Source of the DNA: Telluria mixta
Lineage (GTDB): Bacteria; Pseudomonadota; Gammaproteobacteria; Burkholderiales; Burkholderiaceae_D
Assembly (NCBI RefSeq): GCF_029223865.1
Contig: NZ_CP119520.1
Location: forward strand, 6,758,001 to 6,822,000
Direction of reading: 5' to 3'
Length of the DNA stretch: 64,000 nt
Below the pieces are notes generated by a model. It was not told the DNA's origin and searched no databases. It saw nothing but the letters and a program-made list of their open reading frames with translations. Of the stretch, positions 8,933-16,569 are shown piece after piece. The position numbers and the translations under genes are program-made. Position 1 is the first letter of the stretch. Each line of letters begins with the position of its first letter.

Positions 8933-11185
8933 TCACGGCGCCGAACGCGTGCGCAGGGGCTTGCCATGGACGTCGTACGCGGCCGCCTCCAGGCGCACGG
9001 TCGTCTCGCTGGCCTTGTCGTCCGCCGCGCTGGCCGCGAGGATGACGCGGTAGTCGCCGGCCGCCACGTTCCACCGCTTCGTGGCCGGATCGTAGACGGC
9101 CAGCAGGCGCGGATCGACCGTGACGGACGCCTGCGCGGCGGCGCCGGGCTGCACTTCCACCTTCGCGAAGCCGCCCAGGCGCTTCGGCGCTTCCCAGCGC
9201 GCGCCGACGGGCGCCACGTAGATCTGCGCCACTTCCCGGCCCGCCCGCTTGCCCGTGTTTGCGACGGTGAACGACGCGGACACGACGCCATCCTTCACGG
9301 TGGCCTCCAGGCCGGACAGCGTGAAGTCCGTGTACGACAGGCCGTGCCCGAACGGGAACAGCGGCTTGAGCCCTTTCAGGTCGAACCATTTGTAGCCGAC
9401 GGCCGCGCCTTCGTGGTAATCGACGTCGAAGCGGCGCTCGTTTGCGTCCGGATAGCCGTCCAGCACGGGGCGCGGCAGTTGCGCCACGGACGCCGGGAAC
9501 GTGGCCGGCAGGTGGCCGGACGGGTTGGCCTCGCCGAACAGGATGCCCGCGATGGCGTCGCCGCCGCTCGTGCCCGGATACCATGCTTCCAGTACGGCCG
9601 CCACGTTCGGCAACCACGGCATGGCGACGGGGCCGCCCGTCTCCAGCACCACGACCGTCTTCGGATTGGCCGCCGCCACGGCCGCGATCAGGTCGTCCTG
9701 GCGGTCCGGCAGCGCCAGGTCCGCCGCGTCCACGCCCTCGCCCACCCACTGGGTCGCGAACACGACGACGGCGTCGCTGTTGCGCGCCAGCGCGGCCGCC
9801 GCGGCGCGGTCGGCGCCGTCGGCATACGTCACCGTCGCGCCGGGCGCGCGCCGGCGGATCGCCTCCAGCGGCGCCGACGGGTAATACATGACGGGGCCGG
9901 GCCACGACGTCGGCGCGATGCCCGGCACCGCGTTGCCGCCCACCGGGTACACGAGCGACGAGCCGCCGCCCGCCAGCACGCCCTTGTCCGCGTGGCCGCC
10001 GATGACGGCGATGCGCTTCACGGCGCGGTCCAGCGGCAACGCCCGGGCGGTGTTCTTCAGCAGGACCATGCCGTCCTGCGCATCCTTCATCGACACGGCC
10101 GCATGCTTCCTGAAGTCGATGGCATCCGGCGCGGGCGCAACGGGGTGATCGACGACGCCGTGGTCGAACATCGTGCGCAGGACGCGGCGCGCCATGTCGT
10201 CCAGGCGCGCCTGCGGCACCCAGCCGTTCGCGACGGCTTCCTTCAGCGGCGCGCCGAAGTAGTCGGCCAGGTCGAACGGCATGCCGGACTGCTGGTCCAG
10301 TCCCGCGTTCGCCGCCGGCACCGTGCTGTGGACGGCGCCCCAGTCCGACATCACCCAGCCCTTGAAGCCCCAGTCGCCCTTCAGCACGTCGGTCAGCAGC
10401 CAGGTGTTCTCGCAGGCGTAGACGCCGTTGACGCGGTTATAGGAACACATCACGGCGCCCGGGTTGCCCTCCTCGTTCGCGATCTGCAGCGCCAGCAGGT
10501 CGGACGTGCGCGCGGCCTGCTCGGAAATCAGGACGTTCAACGTCGTGCGGCCCGTCTCCTGGTCGTTCAGTGCGAAGTGCTTCAGCGTGGAGACGACGTG
10601 GTTCGACTGGATGCCGCGGATCTGCGCGCCCACCATGCGGCCGGCCAGCAGCGGGTCCTCGCCGCCGTATTCGAAATTGCGGCCGTTGCGCGGGTCGCGC
10701 ATCAGGTTGACGCCGCCCGCCAGCAGCACGTTGAAGCCGCGCGCACGCGCTTCCGCGCCGATCATCGCGCCGCCCGCGTACGCCGTATTCACGTCCCACG
10801 TGGCCGCCGTGTTCAGGCCGGACGGCAGCGCCGTCGCGTGGCGCACGTTGGGACCTCCCTGGCTGGCGACGCCGAGGCCGGCGTCCGTTTCCCACAGGTG
10901 CGGGATGCCGAGGCGCGGCACGCCGTACACGAAGCCGGCCGACTGGTTGTGCGACGGCTCCGGGCGCTTCGTCTTCTTCTGCTCGTGGTCCGCGCCCAGG
11001 TAGCCGAAGACGAGCTTCAGCTTTTCGTCCTGCGTCATCTCGCGCAGCACGAGGGCGGCCCGCTCGTCCGCGGGGAGCTGGGCATTCATCCATGGCTCGG
11101 CGGCCAGCGCGCCGCCGCAGCAGACGGCGGTGGCGCACAACAGCGCGATGCGGTTCCTGATAGTCGCGAGACGGTCCACTTGCAT
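8933..11185 (-). CDS. GH3 beta-glucosidase/beta-xylosidase-type hydrolase, exported
   Basis: Retaining exo-beta-glycosidase of 750 residues. The ATG at 11185 begins MQVDRLATIRNRIALLC, a signal peptide ending near ALAAEP; a longer frame from 11308 would add 41 cysteine-rich residues with no signal character. GH3 N-terminal barrel: PRLGIPHLWETDAGLGV, then STLKHFALNDQE, and VMSDWGAVHST with nucleophile D281. The GH3 C-terminal sandwich and a fibronectin-III-like domain (GREVAQIYVAPV) follow. Beta-glucoside and beta-xyloside specificities cannot be told apart here. Transcribed divergently from the esterase, with a bipartite element in the shared promoter like that of receptor 1, so probably the same AraC regulon. 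Confidence 0.93.
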   Translation of the reverse strand: MQVDRLATIRNRIALLCATAVCCGGALAAEPWMNAQLPADERAALVLREMTQDEKLKLVFGYLGADHEQKKTKRPEPSHNQSAGFVYGVPRLGIPHLWETDAGLGVASQGGPNVRHATALPSGLNTAATWDVNTAYAGGAMIGAEARARGFNVLLAGGVNLMRDPRNGRNFEYGGEDPLLAGRMVGAQIRGIQSNHVVSTLKHFALNDQETGRTTLNVLISEQAARTSDLLALQIANEEGNPGAVMCSYNRVNGVYACENTWLLTDVLKGDWGFKGWVMSDWGAVHSTVPAANAGLDQQSGMPFDLADYFGAPLKEAVANGWVPQARLDDMARRVLRTMFDHGVVDHPVAPAPDAIDFRKHAAVSMKDAQDGMVLLKNTARALPLDRAVKRIAVIGGHADKGVLAGGGSSLVYPVGGNAVPGIAPTSWPGPVMYYPSAPLEAIRRRAPGATVTYADGADRAAAAALARNSDAVVVFATQWVGEGVDAADLALPDRQDDLIAAVAAANPKTVVVLETGGPVAMPWLPNVAAVLEAWYPGTSGGDAIAGILFGEANPSGHLPATFPASVAQLPRPVLDGYPDANERRFDVDYHEGAAVGYKWFDLKGLKPLFPFGHGLSYTDFTLSGLEATVKDGVVSASFTVANTGKRAGREVAQIYVAPVGARWEAPKRLGGFAKVEVQPGAAAQASVTVDPRLLAVYDPATKRWNVAAGDYRVILAASAADDKASETTVRLEAAAYDVHGKPLRTRSAP

Positions 11186-11231
11186 ATCCCCGGCAAAAAG
11201 GAGAGATGGTGGCCGGGCCGCGCCGGGGCGG

Positions 11232-11266
11232 CAATTACGAAAACCGCGAACGCGGCACATGAAATC
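11232..11266 (-). promoter_or_regulatory. Bipartite operator-like element before GH3 (copy 3)
   Basis: CAATTACGAAAACCGCGAAC followed by GCGGCACATGAAATC. The half-sites CGAAAAC (11238) and TGAAATC (11260) are 22 bp apart. The block CGCGGCACATGAAA is identical to that before receptor 1. It lies in the 179-nt GH3/esterase divergent promoter and could serve both genes. A TTGACA at 11286 is a possible -35 for the esterase. Confidence 0.55.
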
Positions 11267-11364
11267 GCAGCATCGGCAGAAATCATTGACACACTCCGCC
11301 ATTTTCATAATTGCGCCGTGCGCGCGCCCGTGACGACAATCGCGTTTATTTCAAGGGGTTTTCC

Positions 11365-12267
11365 ATGCGCAAACTGTTATTGACACTGCTTCTCTGCCTC
11401 ACAGCCGGCGCCGGCGCCCAGGCGCAGACGACCGTGATTCCACTCTGGCCGGAAGGGGTGCCGAACGCGAAGCCGCATCCCGGTCCGGAAAAGGTCGACG
11501 GGACGTTCATCAGCAACGTGTCGCAGCCGTCGCTCACCTATTACCCCGCGGCGTCGGACCGTCCGGCCCGGACCGCGGTCATCATCTGCCCCGGCGGCAG
11601 CTACCAGTTCCTCGCGTCCGACCATGAAGGCAAACAGTACGCCCAGTGGCTGTCGAAGCTCGGCGTCGCCGCCTTCGTGCTGAAGTACCGCCTGGCCGAC
11701 CATGGCCATCCAGCGCCGCTGCAGGACGTGCTGCGTGCGCTGCGCACCGTGCGCGCGCATGCCGCCGACTACGGCGTGGCACCCGACCGCGTCGGCGTGA
11801 TGGGCAGCTCGGCCGGCGGCCACCTTGCCGCCAGCGCGGCCACGCTGTTCGACGATCCGGCCGGCCGCACGGGCGCCGCGCTGGATACCGTCAGCGCGCG
11901 CCCGGACTTCGCGCTGCTCGTCTACCCGGTGATCACATTGACGCCGCCGGCGGCGCACGAAGGCTCGCGCTACGCGCTGCTGGGCGCGCATCCGACGCCG
12001 GAACAGGTGAAGGCCATGTCGGTGGAAACGCGGGTCACCGCGCAGACGCCGCCCGTGTTCCTCGTCCACGCACAGGACGACGGCGCCGTGCCGGTCGAGA
12101 ACAGCATCCTGTTCTACCAGGCCCTCACCCGCGCCAGGGTGCCGGCCGAGATGCACCTGGTCGAACACGGCGGCCACGGCGCGGGCATGGGCGGCAGCGC
12201 CGACTTTTCGCGCTGGCCGCGGCGTGCCGAGGAATGGCTGCGCGACCACAAGCTGATCGCGCAGTAA
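11365..12267 (+). CDS. Exported alpha/beta-hydrolase, acetylxylan/feruloyl-esterase-like
   Basis: 300 residues, start ATG at 11365 after AAGGGG, Sec signal MRKLLLTLLLCLTAGAGAQA. The family opening IPLWPEGVPNAK and the oxyanion segment VIICPGGSYQFL mark the BD-FAE/acetyl-esterase-like group of carbohydrate esterases. Catalytic serine S149 is in GSSAGG; Asp lies in HAQDDGAVP and His in EHGGHGAG, so the triad is complete. Likely removes acetyl or other acyl groups from polysaccharide so that the glycosidases can act. Divergent from GH3 and convergent with TonB receptor 2 (21-nt gap). The substrate is inferred from context only. Confidence 0.87.
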   Translation: MRKLLLTLLLCLTAGAGAQAQTTVIPLWPEGVPNAKPHPGPEKVDGTFISNVSQPSLTYYPAASDRPARTAVIICPGGSYQFLASDHEGKQYAQWLSKLGVAAFVLKYRLADHGHPAPLQDVLRALRTVRAHAADYGVAPDRVGVMGSSAGGHLAASAATLFDDPAGRTGAALDTVSARPDFALLVYPVITLTPPAAHEGSRYALLGAHPTPEQVKAMSVETRVTAQTPPVFLVHAQDDGAVPVENSILFYQALTRARVPAEMHLVEHGGHGAGMGGSADFSRWPRRAEEWLRDHKLIAQ

Positions 12268-12288
12268 CCCCTGGACTAGGCGTCCCCG

Positions 12289-15057
12289 TCAGAACTGCAT
12301 GCGCAGGCCGGCGTTGATGCGGCGGCCGTCGTTTTCCAGCATGAGGAACTGGCTGTCGTTGTTGGCGTACTCGTGCACCTTGGCGTTCGTCAGGTTGATG
12401 ACATCCAGGTACAGCGACAGTTGCGGCGTCAGGTTGTAGCGCAGGCTCGCATCCGTCTGGCCGTAGGCCGCGCGGTTGCGCGGCAAGGTGCTGCCGCCGC
12501 CGCAATCGATGGAGAAGTGATTGCGCCAGTTATAGCTGGCCCGTGCCTGGAACTTGCTGTTCTCGAAGAACAGCGACGCGTTGTACGACTGGCGCGACAG
12601 GCCCGGATAACCGCAGGTCACGGGACCCTCGGACGAATCGCGGTTCGCTTCCGCATCCACGTAGGTGTAGTTCGCCGTCACGCCGAAGCCCTGCAGCAGC
12701 GGGTGGATATTGTCGAACGCATACTGGCCCGCCAGTTCCGCACCCTTGATCGTGCCCTTCTGGCCGTTGCGGATACGGGTGTCGTGCACGATTTCGTTCG
12801 GATACTGGGGCACCTTCGTGTCCTGCAGCGACGTCTCCAGGAAGTCCGACACCTTCTTCATGAACAGGGCGCCGCTGACGTAGTTCGTCTTCGACAGATA
12901 CCATTCGTACGACACGTCGAAGTTATTCGAACGCATCGGCTTCAGGTAGGGGTTGCCGCCGCCGCTCGTCACGTAGCCGGTACGGCCGCCATACCAGTTG
13001 CTGACGCCCATCTGGTTCAGCGTCGGACGGGTCAGCGTCTTCGACGCGCCGAAGCGCAGCAGGGTGTCGGCCGTGAGGTCGATCTTCAGGTTGGCGGACG
13101 GCAGCCAGGCGTTGTAGCTGTTGTCGACCGAATTCGTCTGCATCGGGCCCCAGTTCTGGATGTAGGTCGTGTCGTTCGGGCTTTGCACGGCCGACAGCAG
13201 GATGCGGCTGGTGCCCATGGACTGCGACTTCACGTTCATGTAGCGCAGGCCCAGGTCGCCGGACCAGCCCTCGCCTTCCCACTTCGACTGGACGAAGGCA
13301 TTCGCCACCTTTTCACGCACGGCCCACAGCGACGGCTTCGTGTAGTCGATCGCCATCGGACCGTTCGGATAGATCGACTTGTCCGCGTAATGGGCCGGGT
13401 CGTTCGATTGCGGGATCAGGGACGGCTGGTTCAGGTACGCCATGTAGGCGTACGGATCGAAGCTCAGGAAGTTCGCCGGCACGCCGCCGCCGCTGCCGAA
13501 CGGATTGCCCAGCGGCGTCACGGTGAACAGCGACGACGGCAGCGCCACGTGGTAGCCGGAGAAGGCGTTCCACGAATCGGAACTCCACTGGATGTGCTCG
13601 ACCTTGCGCTGCGAGTACGCGGTGCCCATCTGGAGGCCCTTGAACCAGCCCATGTCCGTCGCCCAGGATGCGTTCAGGCGGCCTTCATGCAGCTTGTCGT
13701 GGTTGGTGGCGATGGTGTTCCCGACGGCGTGGGCGCGCACGGCCGCCGGATCGGCGATGCCATCGCCGAACGTCACGGTCGGCGTCGAGCCGAAGGTCAG
13801 CACGTCGCCGTTCTTCGGCACCATGCCGGCCACGATCCACAGGTCGGGATAGCCGATCGCCGTGCGCGACGTCGCCAGGTCGGCTTCCAGTTTCCAGTCC
13901 GGGGTCAGGTTCCACTTCGAATTCACGCCATAGGCCAGCGTGGTCGACAGGCGGTCACCGCCCTTGACGATCATGTCGTTCGAATTGGCTTCGGACAGGA
14001 TGCCAGCCGCCTTCAGGCCCGGATTGTTCGCGACGAAGTTCGAACCCGGACGGTCGAAGCCCGTCACCTGGCCGTTCGCGTCGGCTTTCACGTTCAACTG
14101 GGTCGGATTCATCCAGTCGCTGATCGCGATGACCTTGTTGCGCTGGTCCAGGCGCGAGTACAGGGCGTCGGCCGTGATCTTCCAGGTGGACGACGGGTTG
14201 TATTGCACCGTCGTGCTGGCGACCAGGCGCTTGCGGCTTTCGTCTTCGTTCTGGAAGCCGTAGCTCTGCGGCATGAGCAGCTTCTTCGTCGTGACGTCGG
14301 CGGCCGTCAACCCCCTGGAATCCAGGTTGCCGTTGATCGTCTTCACGTCCAGCAGGTTCCAGGCGTCGTTCAGGGCTTTGTATTGGCGCGACTTGCGGTC
14401 CGTGTACGACAGCGAGCCGGACACGCCGAAATTCTTTTCCGCGTTCGCGTACGAGTACAGGGCGCTGAGGTTGGGCGTGTTCTTGCGCGAATTCGAGTCC
14501 CACGAATCCGACACGTTGAGCACGGTCGACTGGCCGGCCTTGCCGGACAGCGGGCGCGCCGTCTGGATGTCGACCGTCGAACCGATACCGCCTTCCGGCA
14601 GGAAGGCCTGCGACGTCTTGTACACGATGGCCTTGGAGATCAGGTCGGACGACAGCACGTCGAACGAGAATTCGCGTCCGCCCGTATCGCTCGTGATCGT
14701 GCGGCCGTTGAGCAGGACGTTATTGAATTCGGGTCCGAGGCCGCGCACGGAGATGTAGCGGCCCTCGCCGTTGTTGCGCTGGATCTGCACGCCCGTCACG
14801 CGCTGCAGCGATTCGGCGATGTTCGTGTCCGGGAATTTGCCGGCATCCTCGGCCGACACGGCATCGACCACGCCGTCCTGCAGCCGCTTCGTCATCAGCG
14901 ACGACGACAGCGACGCGCGGATGCCGCTGACGACCACCTGCTGCACGTCGCCGCCCGCGGGCTGTTCGTTCGTGGTCTGCGCGCCGGCATACGCCGTGAC
15001 GCACAGCTCGGCGATCACCGTCGCCAGTATGGTCTTGCTGATCCGGTTCTTGATCAT
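12289..15057 (-). CDS. TonB-dependent receptor 2 (Xanthomonas/Caulobacter carbohydrate type)
   Basis: 922 residues. The ATG at 15057 is preceded by GGAGACAAGGAT. The signal peptide ends AYAGAQ and the TonB-box region reads QQVVVSGIRASL. The plug signature is VVDAVSAEDAGKFPDTNIAE, SLQRVTGVQIQR and ISVRGLGPEFNNVLLNG. The barrel ends INAGLRMQF. Predicted outer-membrane importer of oligosaccharides. No hydrolase follows it in the same operon; upstream on the same strand are DUF2264, GH35 and receptor 3. A degenerate LacI-type operator (15198-15211) stands in its 227-nt leader, so it may form its own regulated unit. Confidence 0.95.
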   Translation of the reverse strand: MIKNRISKTILATVIAELCVTAYAGAQTTNEQPAGGDVQQVVVSGIRASLSSSLMTKRLQDGVVDAVSAEDAGKFPDTNIAESLQRVTGVQIQRNNGEGRYISVRGLGPEFNNVLLNGRTITSDTGGREFSFDVLSSDLISKAIVYKTSQAFLPEGGIGSTVDIQTARPLSGKAGQSTVLNVSDSWDSNSRKNTPNLSALYSYANAEKNFGVSGSLSYTDRKSRQYKALNDAWNLLDVKTINGNLDSRGLTAADVTTKKLLMPQSYGFQNEDESRKRLVASTTVQYNPSSTWKITADALYSRLDQRNKVIAISDWMNPTQLNVKADANGQVTGFDRPGSNFVANNPGLKAAGILSEANSNDMIVKGGDRLSTTLAYGVNSKWNLTPDWKLEADLATSRTAIGYPDLWIVAGMVPKNGDVLTFGSTPTVTFGDGIADPAAVRAHAVGNTIATNHDKLHEGRLNASWATDMGWFKGLQMGTAYSQRKVEHIQWSSDSWNAFSGYHVALPSSLFTVTPLGNPFGSGGGVPANFLSFDPYAYMAYLNQPSLIPQSNDPAHYADKSIYPNGPMAIDYTKPSLWAVREKVANAFVQSKWEGEGWSGDLGLRYMNVKSQSMGTSRILLSAVQSPNDTTYIQNWGPMQTNSVDNSYNAWLPSANLKIDLTADTLLRFGASKTLTRPTLNQMGVSNWYGGRTGYVTSGGGNPYLKPMRSNNFDVSYEWYLSKTNYVSGALFMKKVSDFLETSLQDTKVPQYPNEIVHDTRIRNGQKGTIKGAELAGQYAFDNIHPLLQGFGVTANYTYVDAEANRDSSEGPVTCGYPGLSRQSYNASLFFENSKFQARASYNWRNHFSIDCGGGSTLPRNRAAYGQTDASLRYNLTPQLSLYLDVINLTNAKVHEYANNDSQFLMLENDGRRINAGLRMQF

Positions 15058-15197
15058 ATCCTTGTCTCCAATCTCCGTTATTCGAATATGTGGTTCTTAC
15101 GGGGCGACAACGTTGTCGCATCGCGACGCAAAAAGGGGGCCCTGGCGTCGCGATCGCCGTTGTCTTTACGCCCTCCGGGATTTATTGTACGTAGCAG

Positions 15198-15211
15198 TGC
15201 AATCGTTACCA
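15198..15211. promoter_or_regulatory. Degenerate LacI-type operator before TonB receptor 2
   Basis: TGCAATCGTTACCA; the right half CGTTACCA matches the half-site in the sites at 21909 and 27792, the left half is poor (4 of 7). About 140 nt upstream of the receptor start. Inferred. Confidence 0.4.
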
Positions 15212-15284
15212 CTATGGCTTCTTTACGCTCTGGCATGCCAAAAACATATAAGACGATGCGCACCGCATGGGCGCCCGGTACTTT

Positions 15285-16553
15285 TCAGTAGTTGACGGCG
15301 TAATCCTTCGGGAATGCCCTGCCCGCGAACGCCTTCTTCTGCGTCCAGTCCTGGGCGGGACTCGTCCAGTAGGAATCCCCCGCCGGCAGGCCCAGCGCGA
15401 GCAGGCTTTCCGCGGCGATGTACATGCTGCCGTTGTTCGAATAGATGTCCGCCAGCGCCGGATGGTGACCGACGAAGCCGATGGTCAGGTACCCGTCCTT
15501 CGTGAAGTTCGTCGGGTCCGACCACACGGCCTCGTGCACGGCCTGCAGCGCCGCCCTGACCTGCCCTTCCGGCAGGCTGGCCGGCAGCTGCTTGCGCCAG
15601 GCCAGCAGCCCGAGCGGCTGGAACACGGCCGTGCGGTACGTGAGCGAACGTCCGATCGGCGGATACGTGCCCGTCGGCGAGATGAAGCGCTCCAGGTGTT
15701 CCGAATACCGCTGCATGCGCTTCAGAGCCTGGGCGCGCAGGTCCGCCGGCTTGCCGTTCCAGAACGGCGCATTGTGCCGCTCCAGCACCTCCAGGATCTC
15801 GACCAGCATCGGGTACATCACGTACGAGTTGTAGTAATCGAAGTGGAACGTCTCGCCATCCTTGATCCAGCCGTCGCCCACGTACCACTCGTTCACCTTG
15901 CGGATCGCGACGTTCGTGCGCATCGGGTCGGCCTGCTCGCCGACCGACAGCAGGAACGCTTCGTTCATCGCCGCGAACAGCATCCAGTTGATGTACGGCG
16001 GCTCCACGCGGCGCAGGCCCTTGATCTCGGTGACGATGCGCTGCTTCGTCGTCGCGTCGAGCGGATCCCACAACGCCTTCGGCGCACGCAGCAGCGCGTT
16101 CGTGAAATACGACGAGTCGACGAGCGCCTGGCCGTGCTCGCGCCAGGACAGGTAATCCGGGCTGTTGGGATCGACGGCGTGCGCATACGACTGCAACGCA
16201 AGCTGGCGCAGGCGCGCGCGCAGCCGGCCTTCCGGCGTCGCATCGTCGGGCAGCGCCAGCCACGGCGCGATGCCGGCGATCAGTCGCCCGAAGCATTCCA
16301 GGTACGCGACCTGCGGGCTGCGGCCGTCCCACGTGGGGCTCAGTTCCAGCGCGAAGCGTTTTTTCAGCTCGCCCTTCGCCATCGCTTCCAGCACCGGCTC
16401 GGCCATCCGGCGCAGCAGGTTCAGCATCCACTCGCGATCATTGCCCGCGTTGCGCGCTGCCGGGGTGGCCCCTCCTGTGGCGGCATCCGCCCCCTTCAGG
16501 CCCATCGCACCGGCGGCGGCCGCGAAGCTGCCCATGAAGTGTCGTCGTTTCAT
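15285..16553 (-). CDS. DUF2264 domain-containing exported protein
   Basis: 422 residues with a Tat-like leader MKRRHFMGSFAAAAGAMG; GGAGACGC lies before the ATG. The body matches the DUF2264 family: helical, rich in aromatic residues (EWYVGDGWIKDGETFHFDYY, SYVMYPMLVEIL). DUF2264 is usually near glycan-degradation genes and looks like an (alpha/alpha)6 toroid similar to lyases or unsaturated glycosyl hydrolases; its activity is not established to my knowledge. It follows GH35 by 16 nt, so it is co-transcribed with GH35 and receptor 3 and probably acts on the same substrate in the periplasm. Confidence 0.85.
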   Translation of the reverse strand: MKRRHFMGSFAAAAGAMGLKGADAATGGATPAARNAGNDREWMLNLLRRMAEPVLEAMAKGELKKRFALELSPTWDGRSPQVAYLECFGRLIAGIAPWLALPDDATPEGRLRARLRQLALQSYAHAVDPNSPDYLSWREHGQALVDSSYFTNALLRAPKALWDPLDATTKQRIVTEIKGLRRVEPPYINWMLFAAMNEAFLLSVGEQADPMRTNVAIRKVNEWYVGDGWIKDGETFHFDYYNSYVMYPMLVEILEVLERHNAPFWNGKPADLRAQALKRMQRYSEHLERFISPTGTYPPIGRSLTYRTAVFQPLGLLAWRKQLPASLPEGQVRAALQAVHEAVWSDPTNFTKDGYLTIGFVGHHPALADIYSNNGSMYIAAESLLALGLPAGDSYWTSPAQDWTQKKAFAGRAFPKDYAVNY

Positions 16554-16569
16554 GCGTCTCCTTCGTTCA

